DNA from: Mycobacteriales bacterium
Lineage (GTDB): Bacteria; Actinomycetota; Actinomycetes; Mycobacteriales; QHCE01
Direction of reading: 5' to 3'
Assembly: GCA_013362805.1 (NCBI GenBank)
Contig: JABFVL010000081.1
Coordinates: 1-32,607, forward strand
Length of the DNA stretch: 32,607 nucleotides
Position numbers and translations under genes: made by a program. This document shows, piece after piece, positions 14,991 through 23,158 of this stretch. How positions within the stretch are numbered: position 1 is the first letter of the stretch; each line of letters opens with the position of its first letter. The notes under the pieces were generated by a model. The model worked only from the letters and a program-made list of their open reading frames with translations. It was not told the origin of the DNA and ran no database searches.

Positions 14991-16543
14991 TCTTGGGGCC
15001 GCTCCGCCTCTTTATCTTCGAACACCACGTTCTTGGTCAACAACTGTTTGTCTTTGAAACACAGCCGATAAATTGGCATGTTATCCACGAAAAGGTTCCT
15101 GGTGGAACGGTAATACTCGCAGCGCGCACCTTCCGGTTTAGCAGGCTCATCCACTGGAGGCCGTTCCCAATATTGCCTTATTGGCAGTGATGAACGAACC
15201 GAGCTTTCGGATTGGCCAACTCGCATTTTCGAGTAGTCGCTTGCTTCGAGCGTCGAATTCCAAGTGCCCCAGAAGAAGAAGCCGAAATAGCCGATCACCA
15301 GGAATGCGCCGAGCGCGATGGGGACGGCGATAGCGGTGATCAATCCCTGCCGCACTCTGCGGCGCACTGAGGCCAGGTGCCGCACTGAGTCGAGGGCTTT
15401 GTCCTCCTGCGCGGGAATCTGATGTGGCAATCGCGCTTTCACCACAAAAGCGCCTTCACTGATACCGGCATCCAAAGTGCCGCCAACCAGACGCACACGC
15501 TCGGCTAGCCCGGCGAGGCCCCGCTGACCACCGGGCGCTTTCGCCGAGTCCGTGATCGGATTGGTGATTGTTAGTACCGTCTGGGCGGGAGATTCGCGCA
15601 CTTTGACTTGCACCTGGGCACCTGGGGCGTGTTTGGCCGCATTGGTCAGAGCTTCTTGCGCCACCCGATGCGCGGCCCAGCGGATGGCGTCTGGGACGGG
15701 CGTCAACGGTTTCGCCGGGGCGCCGTCGAAATGCACTGGCAGCCCCGAATCAGCCGCACGAGCAACCAGCTGGGCGATGCTTTCATCACGTGGCTGCAGT
15801 GGAGCTGTGGGTTCCTCGCGAAGCACGCCAATAATGTCTTGCAAACGTTCCGTTGCCGCGCCCGCACTGATGCGCAGCTCTTTCACCGCGGCCCGATGGG
15901 CGGAATCCAAACCCGGCGTGACTTCCAAGGCCCCGGCACGCAACGTGATCAAAGCTAGGTCATGACCCAGGGAGTCGTGCATGTCCTGCGCGATGCGAGA
16001 TCGTTCCCGTAGTCGTTCTTGGGCGGCGATCGCGTCTTGGGCGATCTCGAGTTGCTCGGCTCGTTGCCAGCCGGAGGCCACGAGTTCGTCGTAGTGTCGT
16101 CGATATCGGCCTAGCAGCCATGGGAACACCACGGCGAAGACCAACACGGCGACCATGACAAACCACTCGTACGGGTCACCTGGCACGAGAACGTTGACCA
16201 CGCTGCCAGCCACCAGGATCGCCAACAGCGCGTACATCGCCTGGCGCTGGTTTTCCATCCGCCGACCAACGGAATAGCCGAAGAATGGCAAGGCGAATAT
16301 GTACGCCTCGGTGAGCATGCTCGGATCATCGACCATCGCACCAATCGCCACGACAAAAAGCGCGACTAACGGAACCCGCTGATATAGCGCGGTCGCCACC
16401 GCGATAATCGAAAGCTCGGCAACAAATGGAAGCCACGGTGCGTAGGGGCCCACCGAGACGCTGGGAAGAATGAGGAGAAGCCACAGCCCAAAGGCCATTA
16501 ATACGCGAATCCACCACTTTCTAGTGGATTCGATCCCAGACAT
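14987..16543 (-). CDS. sensor histidine kinase with C-terminal transmembrane and extracytoplasmic extension
   Basis: 518 aa. Residues 10-145 hold four or five hydrophobic segments; HisKA_3 follows with R-I-A-Q-D-M-H-D and phospho-acceptor His189; HATPase_c has E-A-L-T-N-A-A-K-H (Asn301) and G-Q-R-G-L-A-G-L-A-E-R. A usual kinase of this family ends near residue 375. Here a further helix (about 402-425) leads to a domain of about 90 residues with S-K-M-R-V-G-Q-S, L-P-I-R-Q-Y, C-E-Y-Y-R-S (Cys475) and Y-R-L-C-F (Cys495), predicted outside the membrane. It resembles the small beta-fold modules (M-x-V-G-x-S start) found in secreted proteins. GAGGAG directly abuts the ATG, an unusually short spacing, so the start is slightly uncertain. 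Confidence 0.9.
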   Translation of the reverse strand: MSGIESTRKWWIRVLMAFGLWLLLILPSVSVGPYAPWLPFVAELSIIAVATALYQRVPLVALFVVAIGAMVDDPSMLTEAYIFALPFFGYSVGRRMENQRQAMYALLAILVAGSVVNVLVPGDPYEWFVMVAVLVFAVVFPWLLGRYRRHYDELVASGWQRAEQLEIAQDAIAAQERLRERSRIAQDMHDSLGHDLALITLRAGALEVTPGLDSAHRAAVKELRISAGAATERLQDIIGVLREEPTAPLQPRDESIAQLVARAADSGLPVHFDGAPAKPLTPVPDAIRWAAHRVAQEALTNAAKHAPGAQVQVKVRESPAQTVLTITNPITDSAKAPGGQRGLAGLAERVRLVGGTLDAGISEGAFVVKARLPHQIPAQEDKALDSVRHLASVRRRVRQGLITAIAVPIALGAFLVIGYFGFFFWGTWNSTLEASDYSKMRVGQSESSVRSSLPIRQYWERPPVDEPAKPEGARCEYYRSTRNLFVDNMPIYRLCFKDKQLLTKNVVFEDKEAERPQE

Positions 16544-16791
16544 CTCCTCACGATAAATGGAAGGTGCGCGGAGGCGATTTTTGGGGCATGGAACCGGGCA
16601 TCCGCAAGGGCACGTATGTGCGCGAAGAAGCGGCAGCTAGTCAGTTCTGTCTACCTCGCGCGACACCGAAATTTGGTCACGGAATTCAAACGGAATTACA
16701 CGAGTTTTTGGCACGTCGTTGACGGCGTGACGTATCAGGTTTTGTACTTCTTTCATTACTGAACGTTACAGAACATGTGAGAGGAACCCTG

Positions 16792-17247
16792 ATGGCACTC
16801 AAAGGACGCATTGTCGGCTTAGCTCTCGCGGCCTGTGTAGCCGTCGCGGCGGCACTCGTCAGCACTTCAGCCCCCGCGCAGGCCGCTAGTGCGTACGACA
16901 CGATGGCCGCCAAAGCCCGGCAAGCCTGCGGCTACAGCTACATCGTGAAGTCAAAGGTCACTGGATATAACCAGTACACCGGCTCTGAGCTCAGTCGCCT
17001 GTTCGTGCTGTACGGCAACGGCTACAACTGCGCCGTCCACGTCAAGTACTCGGCCTCGTACAGTGGGTGGATCAGCGTTGCCCTTGAGAACGACCGCACT
17101 GGCACAGTTCGACGAGACTCCGGCAACTACCACAGCTACGCGGGACCCGTATACGTCTACGCTCCCAACGACTGCGTCACCTCGTGGGGCGCTCTGAGCA
17201 GCGGCGACCGCGACTACACCGTGTCACTCAACTCGGTGGGTTGCTAG
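16792..17247 (+). CDS. secreted SapA-like (spore-associated protein A family) protein
   Basis: 151 aa. Signal peptide M-A-L-K-G-R, a hydrophobic core and A-Q-A cleavage site near residue 31; mature protein about 118 aa with four cysteines (A-C-G-Y, Y-N-C-A-V, D-C-V-T, G-C at the end), probably two disulfides. The G-N-Y-H-S-Y-A-G-P-V-Y-V-Y-A segment and the N-C-A-V-H-V-K-Y pattern match proteins annotated as spore-associated protein A in Streptomyces and relatives. The ATG at 16792 has GAGAGG 6 nt upstream, better than the GTG-type start 15 nt earlier. A possible promoter is TTGACG (16719-16724), 17 bp, TTGTAC (16742-16747). The gene ends in a strong terminator, so it is monocistronic. The function of the family is not settled. 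Confidence 0.88.
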   Translation: MALKGRIVGLALAACVAVAAALVSTSAPAQAASAYDTMAAKARQACGYSYIVKSKVTGYNQYTGSELSRLFVLYGNGYNCAVHVKYSASYSGWISVALENDRTGTVRRDSGNYHSYAGPVYVYAPNDCVTSWGALSSGDRDYTVSLNSVGC

Positions 17248-17264
17248 CAGTATCACTCGTTTAC

Positions 17265-17298
17265 TTTAAGGGGCCCTACCCAAGTAGGGCCCCTTAAA
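17265..17298. terminator. strong perfect hairpin terminator after SapA-like gene
   Basis: Perfect 15-bp arms (17265-17279 and 17284-17298) around CCAA, with a GGGGCCC core and AAA/TTT ends. It starts 18 nt after the SapA-like stop. It is nearly symmetric, so it could act on both strands. Confidence 0.85.
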
Positions 17299-17357
17299 CA
17301 TGCGCCCACTATTTCTCATTGGACTTATTCGGGGCGCTCGGAAGAAAGACTGGGAAA

Positions 17358-17454
17358 GGGTGCAGAGGCGACTTTGGGGGCTGCGGGGTCTGCGGGGTCG
17401 AGCTAAACCGGGGATAGCTCGACGCGGCATTTGCGCATTATCGCCTCTGCACCC
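17358..17454. repeat. nested palindrome with G-runs (97 nt)
   Basis: Perfect 14-bp outer arms (17358-17371 and 17441-17454) enclose a perfect 9-bp inner hairpin GTCGAGCTA / TAGCTCGAC (17397-17405 and 17415-17423). Between them lie two copies of CTGCGGGGT (17381-17398). Four G-runs of 4-5 bases (17376-17380, 17385-17388, 17394-17397, 17410-17413) could form a G-quadruplex, the last partly in the inner loop. No coding frame explains the structure. It lies between the SapA terminator and the 3' end of the 76-aa gene. Confidence 0.75.
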
Positions 17455-17461
17455 ACCTCCA

Positions 17462-17692
17462 CTACGCCGGCGGGGACGCGGCGGCGATAGGCGGAGGTAG
17501 CTCAAGCGGCTGTGGGGACATGACACAAATTGGTCCCCACGGTGACCGTTTCGTAGGTAGGTGTTCCCAAATGTTCAGCCGTATTTCGTGGATTTGGGAA
17601 CGGCACACACTGCAGCGAAAAACCTTTCGCGCGGGCGTGCCCAGCACCGGCAAGTCAGCCTCGGCCACGGCGTCATAGCTAGCGATCACCAT
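17462..17692 (-). CDS. small CxxC protein (76 aa)
   Basis: Short but well supported: the ATG at 17690-17692 has AGGAGGT 4 nt upstream, the best ribosome-binding site in this part of the window. The protein has an N-terminal M-V-I-A-S-Y-D-A-V-A-E segment, L-G-T-P-A-R-K-V-F-R-C-S-V-C-R with a C-x-x-C pair (a half zinc-ribbon or redox motif), a later single Cys, and a proline-rich tail P-Q-P-L-E-L-P-P-P. I do not recognise the family. It lies 72 bp downstream of the alpha/beta hydrolase gene on the same strand, so it is probably co-transcribed with it. An upstream in-frame ATG at 17743 lacks a ribosome-binding site. Confidence 0.65.
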   Translation of the reverse strand: MVIASYDAVAEADLPVLGTPARKVFRCSVCRSQIHEIRLNIWEHLPTKRSPWGPICVMSPQPLELPPPIAAASPPA

Positions 17693-17764
17693 TTCGACCT
17701 CCTTGGGCCGGCATGCCGGCGTTGTGACGTATGCGCTGGCCAAGAACCGCAGCCAGCGCGAGAA

Positions 17765-18580
17765 CTAATGTTTGGCGAGGAATCGAGCAAGTTCGGTGTT
17801 GAATCGTTCGGCTTCCTCCGCGAATGGAACGTGACCACTGTCAGGGAATGGAACAACCTGTGCGTCCGGCAGTCGCTCAGCAAGCCAGCCCGCGACGTCG
17901 CCAGGGAACACGGCGCTTTTTTCGCCATAGGCGAGCATCGTGGGGACGGTGACTTTCCCGACGACATCGCGGTAGTCCTGGTGGACCATATTCATCCACA
18001 CGTCCAAAGCCGCATCGGTTGGTGTTTTGGTCGTCTCCGCATATGCCGCGTCGATCGCCGCGTCATCGGGTCGGGTAGCGAAGCACGAAGCGATAAAGGG
18101 CTTAATGACCGAAGGCCGGTCATAGCGAACGGTTTCGGCGAAAACATTGTTGTCCAGATTCGTGTAATTGCCGAACAACGGGAAATCCCAGCCAGGTGCG
18201 CTCAAGAACCGGGGCGATTGGTCCACGAAAGCGACTGAACGCACATTATCGGTGCCGAACTGTTCAACGTACGACAAGATAACCCCAGCGCCCATCGACC
18301 AGCCGACGAGCGACACATCAGTGAGCCCAAGAGCGCTCGCCAGCTCGCGAATATCCCGCGCATACTGTGCCAAGGTGTGACCGTCAGGGGTCTTGCCCGA
18401 GTTCCCATGTCCCCGCAAATCAACCGCGATGACCCGGTTCCCGGCCTCGGCTAATGCAGGTACATTGCCTTGCCAAAAACTGCTGTTCATGGTCCATCCA
18501 TGAATGAGAATCACAGCCGGGCCAGAACCACTCTCTTCGTAGAAAAGTGGTACCCCGTCTGACAATTCTAGATACGGCAT
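17765..18580 (-). CDS. alpha/beta hydrolase (chloroperoxidase/lactonase-like)
   Basis: 271-aa cytosolic hydrolase. Oxyanion-hole H-G-W at 27-29, D-L-R-G-H-G at 55-60, nucleophile elbow G-W-S-M-G with Ser95, and catalytic His250 in S-G-H-V-P-F. The region where the acid often sits reads Y-G-E-K-S-A-V-F-P; some cofactor-free chloroperoxidase relatives share this pattern, and Asp121-equivalent V-D-Q-S may supply the acid. Substrate unknown; esters or lactones are typical. The ATG at 18580 has AGGAGG with 4-nt spacing; a start 21 nt upstream is less good. It is divergent from a GAF/winged-helix regulator, which may control it. Confidence 0.88.
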   Translation of the reverse strand: MPYLELSDGVPLFYEESGSGPAVILIHGWTMNSSFWQGNVPALAEAGNRVIAVDLRGHGNSGKTPDGHTLAQYARDIRELASALGLTDVSLVGWSMGAGVILSYVEQFGTDNVRSVAFVDQSPRFLSAPGWDFPLFGNYTNLDNNVFAETVRYDRPSVIKPFIASCFATRPDDAAIDAAYAETTKTPTDAALDVWMNMVHQDYRDVVGKVTVPTMLAYGEKSAVFPGDVAGWLAERLPDAQVVPFPDSGHVPFAEEAERFNTELARFLAKH

Positions 18581-18649
18581 TAGTCCTCCTTTGGCGAGCA
18601 ACGGTTGTAGTCTGCGTTTATTAAGTCCGGTTTTCTAGGGGTTAGCCGA

Positions 18650-18666
18650 CGTTGCAAAAGCGTTGC
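18650..18666. promoter_or_regulatory. direct repeat CGTTGC with 11-bp period
   Basis: CGTTGC-AAAAG-CGTTGC lies in the divergent gap between the hydrolase and the GAF regulator, with repeats one helical turn apart, a spacing suited to a dimeric DNA-binding protein. It may be an operator for the adjacent regulator, by inference only. Confidence 0.3.
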
Positions 18667-18698
18667 GGTCCGACGGCGCCCGGCTTGGCGAAAAAACA

Positions 18699-20057
18699 AT
18701 GGATGGAAGAGCGGTTAATAAGCAGCTCACAAAGCACCGAGAGTGGGCGATGGCCGGCGACAGACGAGCCGGCAATATCCGAGATGTTGTGCGGGCTTCA
18801 TGGGCTCGAGCGGGAAAAATGGGCATTCACCCAGACAGCTCCCAGGCGCCAGTCATCCTCGATGAGGACGCGGTGGCGACCAAACGTCGTGAACACGTGT
18901 TTTCGCAAGTGTGGCCGATCTTTCGCGACACAGCACGTTCCATGACGCGAGAGCCAGGAAACATCCTCTTCGCCAGTGACGAAAACGGTTACTTGCTCTG
19001 GATTTCCGGAGAAAAACACAGCGTCAGAGCCGCGGAAAGAGCGCATTTGGTGACCGGAGCGCTGTGGAACGAGTCCGTCGTTGGCACCAGCGCTGTCGGC
19101 ACGGCGCTGGCGTTAGACCGCCCCTTCCAAGTCTTCGGGGCGGAACACTACCTATCGGTGGCCACGTCATTCATCTGCGCCGCCGTGCCCGTGCGCGACC
19201 CAATGACCGGGAAAACATTGGGCACCATCGACCTCACCAGCGACATCCGCACGCCGCAAGCCGCGGTGTTGTCACTGGTGCTCACGGCCGCTCGTCTCGC
19301 CGAGGCACACCTGCGTGAAGAAGCGCTCCGAGAACAAGTGCGCATGCAACAGCGCTATATCGATCGTCTGTCCCGCCTCGGCAACACAAAAAGCGCACTC
19401 ATCAGCCCAGACGGGACAGTGATCGCGCTCAACCCACCCGGCTGGTTGCCGCGGCGAATGGATGTCCCCCTCGTCGAAGGGCCCGCCATATTGCCCGGCG
19501 GTCAAGCAGTACACATCGAACGGCTCACGATCGGTGGGCCAATGGTCATCGTGGAGCGGACCACCACAGATGTCGAAACCGTTCCACGGCAATCACTGAA
19601 CTTCAACGGGCTCGGCCTGGATCGTCCCTGGTTGAGCATCGACGGATACACCCACAAGCTAAGCACCCGGCATGGAGAGATCTTGGCCGTACTCGCCGCT
19701 CATCCAGGCGGCTTGCATGCCGAAGATCTGGCTCGCGAGGTGTACGGGCCCAACGGCAAGCCGGTAACCGTGCGCGCCGAGCTAGCTCGACTCCGCAAAG
19801 TGCTGGGTTATCGGCTCAGCTCAGACCCGTATCGACTCACCGGTGATGTGCACGCCGACTTCCTCGCTTTGGAACACGAGATGTCCAGCGCTTCTCTTGC
19901 CGAACTTCTGGACCGTTATTCGGGACCGCTACTGCCACGCTCCACCTCCCCCGGCGTGGTGAAACTGCGTCAGCGTTTGCACGAGCGGCTCCGCGTGAAG
20001 GTGCAACACAGCGGCGACGCGGACGCGATCGCACGCTGGGCTAGCCTCATCGGCTAG
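18699..20057 (+). CDS. GAF-domain transcriptional regulator with C-terminal winged helix
   Basis: 452 aa. The N-terminus (K-H-R-E-W-A-M-A-G-D, then I-R-D-V-V-R-A-S-W-A-R) and a GAF domain (about 85-220) with W-N-E-S-V-V-G-T-S-A-V-G-T-A-L and Q-V-F-G-A-E-H-Y match actinobacterial regulators related to the N-terminal half of AcoR. There is no sigma-54 AAA+ domain. The C-terminus has a winged helix (about 320-400: H-G-E-I-L-A-V-L-A-A-H, then V-T-V-R-A-E-L-A-R-L-R-K-V-L-G-Y-R-L). Ligands of this class are usually small organic molecules. The ATG at 18699 is chosen to keep the conserved N-terminus; an in-frame TTG at 18663 is possible and neither has a clear ribosome-binding site. The last 11 bases overlap the convergent 766-aa gene. 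Confidence 0.82.
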   Translation: MDGRAVNKQLTKHREWAMAGDRRAGNIRDVVRASWARAGKMGIHPDSSQAPVILDEDAVATKRREHVFSQVWPIFRDTARSMTREPGNILFASDENGYLLWISGEKHSVRAAERAHLVTGALWNESVVGTSAVGTALALDRPFQVFGAEHYLSVATSFICAAVPVRDPMTGKTLGTIDLTSDIRTPQAAVLSLVLTAARLAEAHLREEALREQVRMQQRYIDRLSRLGNTKSALISPDGTVIALNPPGWLPRRMDVPLVEGPAILPGGQAVHIERLTIGGPMVIVERTTTDVETVPRQSLNFNGLGLDRPWLSIDGYTHKLSTRHGEILAVLAAHPGGLHAEDLAREVYGPNGKPVTVRAELARLRKVLGYRLSSDPYRLTGDVHADFLALEHEMSSASLAELLDRYSGPLLPRSTSPGVVKLRQRLHERLRVKVQHSGDADAIARWASLIG

Positions 20058-22347
20058 GGCGAGGACGCAGATTCTCGGCGGCTTTGGACAGTGCTCTGGC
20101 GAATTCATCCGGCGGAGCATCAGCGCCAGCGAAGGCGAACGCCGTATCGAGCACGTGAGCGATATGGACGCCGTCGGCGTCCCGCGCCTGAGGCATCGCC
20201 GCGATGGCTTGGCTCAGCGCTAGAAAGCCAGAGTTATGCGGTGTCCGGGTTTGTTCGTCGGGAAACACCGCTTGCAGGTGTTGGGAAGCCCGAAGGTGCG
20301 TCTTTGCCCGTTCCCAAGCCAACTCGGCGAGTGCGATGGTGGCTATGTCTTTCTCGTACGCTTCCCGCGAGGGCCACGCGGCATCGGCATGGGCGAGATT
20401 CTCAGACAATGCAGTAGCCCGCGAAATGAGCGATTCCAATCGCGGCAACAGCTCGTGTGGCGAACTGATTCGATTTTCGGCGGCCTCAATTCTTTCCAAT
20501 AGCTCACCGTCTCGCTCTTGTTTTCGTTCATATAGCCGACGATCAATCTCCCAATAGGCCCCGACAGAGATCGTGTTGAGGATGGAGGAAACTCCAGCCG
20601 CTAACGCGTACGGCGCAAGAGCCGTCGGCCCGGTCAGCGCCACCGCCGACAGCGCGACCGCAGGTAGCGTGCATGCGGCGCGCCACAGATAGGGGTGACG
20701 TCGTCGAAACTTACGTGTCGGCGCGGGTGTAGCTTCGGGATCGGTCAGGCGCCCGGCAACCTGGCGAATCATGTGTGTTCGCTCGAAGTCGGCGTGGTGG
20801 TGCGTTCGTTCATAACTCGCTTGCGCGACCGCCGCGGAATCGAGGCCGACCTGGCGCCTTGTTTTGCTGGCCAACATCGCGTGCATGGAGGTTTGCACTA
20901 CGGCGGGCACCCCAAATAGGGCATACCACGCATTGCCCATGGCGGCGGATACCGCGGCTCCCGCGCTTAATGCCATGAGTTGCGGACCGACCCTGATCAG
21001 GGCCCGTTTACCAGGTGAAATGTTGTCAGATGGTGCTGCTTTCGTGCGAAGTTTTGCTAGTTCATGACCTTGGGCCGCCAAACGTTGAAACAGCGCACGC
21101 TGCTGGCGTCGATGTGCGCGAAGTCGCTTTTCCAGGGTTTCGCGTTCATTATTGGCCAAAGTCGATGCCGCGATAACGTCAGCAGCGCCTCGATGCAGCT
21201 GTAGTGATTCCCTTTCGAGTTTCGCGAAAGCCTCGGCTGGTTCGGCTCGCTTAGCGACACGTTTGGCGTAGGCGGCCAAGTCGCTAGCGGCGATCTGACG
21301 TCGCGCGGTGATCCCTTCGGCGAGCCCAGCCGCGGAGCCCCCGCCCAATCTGCGGGCGAATGATCCCAACATGTATACGAAATCGCGGCCGCCCGCGGCC
21401 GCTCCCGCCACAAAGCTGGCGGTGGCTTCGATTCCGCTCAGCGCGGCGTGCGCCGCGACATACTTCTTGAGTGAGACGCGTTCCAGAAAGTGTCGTGGAA
21501 CGGCACCGGCCATGGGCGCACGGCTTGGAGTTTCCGCTGCCTGGCGGGATAGCTCTTTGAGCGCGTGAAAATCGGAACTTCCAGTTCGTATCGCGGCGGC
21601 GGGGATCATCGCCAAATATCGGGCGCGCTGCATGCCGCGGGTGAGTAAAGCTGGGAGCAAATATGTGGCTAGTGACTGCCCCAATGCCATGCTGACCTGA
21701 GCTGCCCAATTTCGGGCCGGACTGTCCATGATGGCGGGGCGCATCACGCGACCGTGTCGCCGAACCACAAGCTCTAGCCGCGGCAGCTGACGATATGCCG
21801 CGTCTCGATATATGGATCTCTGCCGGCAGCCCAGCTTAAGTCGGCGCAGTAATCGGCGTATTTCTTGATGGGCGCGGACATGTTCGCTGCCGCTCACCGA
21901 CGCGCTGTCGCATAATTCGGCGAGCTGAATCAAGATGGCGGCATCCCGATATCCGGCCGAGGTTAGTTGCGGGTTTTCACCGGGCTCCCAGCGGTAAGGG
22001 TCAGTAGTTTCCCGATCAGCTGGGTTGTCGTTCTTTCGTCTCCCGATCAGCCCGCCCAAGGTCTGAGCTAAAGCTATTCGGGTCGATCTAGCGACAGCGA
22101 AGGCATCTCCGCTGGTGTCGATGGTGGCGCAATACCTGCCGTCGCTCTCAATAACCGTGAGTTCTCCTGTGGCATCCACATGCACCGTGGCTTGCCACTC
22201 ATCGCAACTAATACGGCACTCGTGGGGCATCGGGCCAGGGCGCACGGTCAGGGATGATGAGCCTATTTGGTGCGCGATGCGCGGCGTCACGTCTGCCACT
22301 GCGGCGAGAATGGTGTCCACGATGCGTTGCACGTGTTTATTGTCCAC
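20047..22347 (-). CDS. hypothetical protein with hydrophobic segments and coiled coil (766 aa)
   Basis: I do not recognise the family. The N-terminal 100 residues look like a small alpha/beta domain with Cys pairs (H-E-C-R-I-S-C). A helical middle follows, with an Ala/Gly-rich hydrophobic stretch near 300-340. A charged helix at about 398-433 is a likely coiled coil. Two long hydrophobic segments at about 456-490 and 556-595 are probable membrane hairpins. The C-terminal 150 residues are helical and soluble. No nucleotide-binding or catalytic motif is visible. The start ATG (22345-22347) has only an AAAAAGAC stretch upstream. It lies 28 bp after the TRIC-channel gene on the same strand, so the two are probably co-transcribed. 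It might be a membrane scaffold or remodelling protein, which is a guess. Confidence 0.82.
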   Translation of the reverse strand: MDNKHVQRIVDTILAAVADVTPRIAHQIGSSSLTVRPGPMPHECRISCDEWQATVHVDATGELTVIESDGRYCATIDTSGDAFAVARSTRIALAQTLGGLIGRRKNDNPADRETTDPYRWEPGENPQLTSAGYRDAAILIQLAELCDSASVSGSEHVRAHQEIRRLLRRLKLGCRQRSIYRDAAYRQLPRLELVVRRHGRVMRPAIMDSPARNWAAQVSMALGQSLATYLLPALLTRGMQRARYLAMIPAAAIRTGSSDFHALKELSRQAAETPSRAPMAGAVPRHFLERVSLKKYVAAHAALSGIEATASFVAGAAAGGRDFVYMLGSFARRLGGGSAAGLAEGITARRQIAASDLAAYAKRVAKRAEPAEAFAKLERESLQLHRGAADVIAASTLANNERETLEKRLRAHRRQQRALFQRLAAQGHELAKLRTKAAPSDNISPGKRALIRVGPQLMALSAGAAVSAAMGNAWYALFGVPAVVQTSMHAMLASKTRRQVGLDSAAVAQASYERTHHHADFERTHMIRQVAGRLTDPEATPAPTRKFRRRHPYLWRAACTLPAVALSAVALTGPTALAPYALAAGVSSILNTISVGAYWEIDRRLYERKQERDGELLERIEAAENRISSPHELLPRLESLISRATALSENLAHADAAWPSREAYEKDIATIALAELAWERAKTHLRASQHLQAVFPDEQTRTPHNSGFLALSQAIAAMPQARDADGVHIAHVLDTAFAFAGADAPPDEFARALSKAAENLRPRPSR

Positions 22348-22375
22348 GTCTTTTTACGTGGCGATAGCGACTAAC

Positions 22376-23062
22376 TCACTCCAGGTGCTGGATGCCCCCT
22401 TCTCCACGGCGCCGCGCGGTACGCAGTTCCAGTCGCAGCGGACGTGGACGTGGCACCGTCCAGCCGAACCACACGGAGAGCATCCTGAGCGAAAACGTGA
22501 CAATGATGCCGATCAACGAGGCCACGGCAACATCGAAGTAGTGGTCCATGAGCACAAAGGTGATCGCGCCCCCGATGACGGCGGTCGCGTAAAAGGAACC
22601 AACTTGCACCACGGCTATTTCGGTGCGCATCATGACATCTCGAATGATCGAGCCGCCTATAGCCGAGACAAGCCCAACGAGAATCGCGGGCACGGGCGCG
22701 ATCTCCAATCGAATCGCTTTACTGACACCCAGCACGACAAAGAGCCCCAGGGAGAGCGCGTCAAGGGCGACAACAACCAGTTCCACCTTGTTGAGTAGGT
22801 GGCCGAGCAGCATCCCAGCGAGTGCGGCGATAACCGCGGTGACGAGGTAGCTGTTGGTGCGCATCGCGACTGGCAGCACGTCGAGCAGTTCATCTCGAAG
22901 GATGCCTCCGCCAATTCCGGTGACCACGCCAATGGTGCAGACGCCGAGAATGTCAAAGTGGCGTTCTGGTGCGATGCGAGTGGCGAATACGGCGCCTTGA
23001 ATAGCGCCTAGGGCCACGGCGGAGAGGTCGAGCCAGAGTGGAATCACAAACTGCTCGGCCAT
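22376..23062 (-). CDS. TRIC-family (UPF0126) cation channel / glycine transporter-like membrane protein
   Basis: 228-aa membrane protein with about seven hydrophobic helices in two repeats. Each repeat carries the family signature: G-I-G-G-G-I-L-R-D at 49-57 and A-I-G-G-S-I-I-R-D at 134-142. Bacterial members of this Pfam family (PF03458) are homotrimeric K+-permeable channels related to TRIC. The length is typical. The C-terminal 30 residues are basic and probably cytosolic. It is the first gene of a likely two-gene unit with the 766-aa orphan. The start ATG lacks a clear Shine-Dalgarno sequence. Confidence 0.9.
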   Translation of the reverse strand: MAEQFVIPLWLDLSAVALGAIQGAVFATRIAPERHFDILGVCTIGVVTGIGGGILRDELLDVLPVAMRTNSYLVTAVIAALAGMLLGHLLNKVELVVVALDALSLGLFVVLGVSKAIRLEIAPVPAILVGLVSAIGGSIIRDVMMRTEIAVVQVGSFYATAVIGGAITFVLMDHYFDVAVASLIGIIVTFSLRMLSVWFGWTVPRPRPLRLELRTARRRGEGGIQHLE

Positions 23063-23083
23063 TGTCCGAGTTTATGTATCTAT

Positions 23084-23099
23084 GCGCGCATTAGCGCGC
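23084..23099. promoter_or_regulatory. GCGCGC-ATTA-GCGCGC palindrome
   Basis: Perfect 6-bp arms around ATTA in the divergent gap between the TRIC gene and the Rieske/glutamate-synthase fusion gene. The gap is short (about 50-100 bp depending on the start), so a protein bound here could affect both genes. GC-only arms can arise by chance in this base composition. Confidence 0.3.
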
Positions 23100-23158
23100 T
23101 TATAGCCCCAATGTCGCACGGGGCGGTGACCTCACGAAACAGATGGCACCATCACTCC

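Noticed and set aside
17561..18238. Long plus-strand open frame opposite the alpha/beta hydrolase gene
   Set aside because: It is the antisense shadow of a well-supported hydrolase with catalytic motifs; it lacks a ribosome-binding site and any recognised motif.
22115..22798. 227-codon plus-strand open frame across the ends of two minus-strand genes
   Set aside because: It overlaps the 766-aa gene start and the TRIC gene; its sequence has no domain and the sense genes are better supported.
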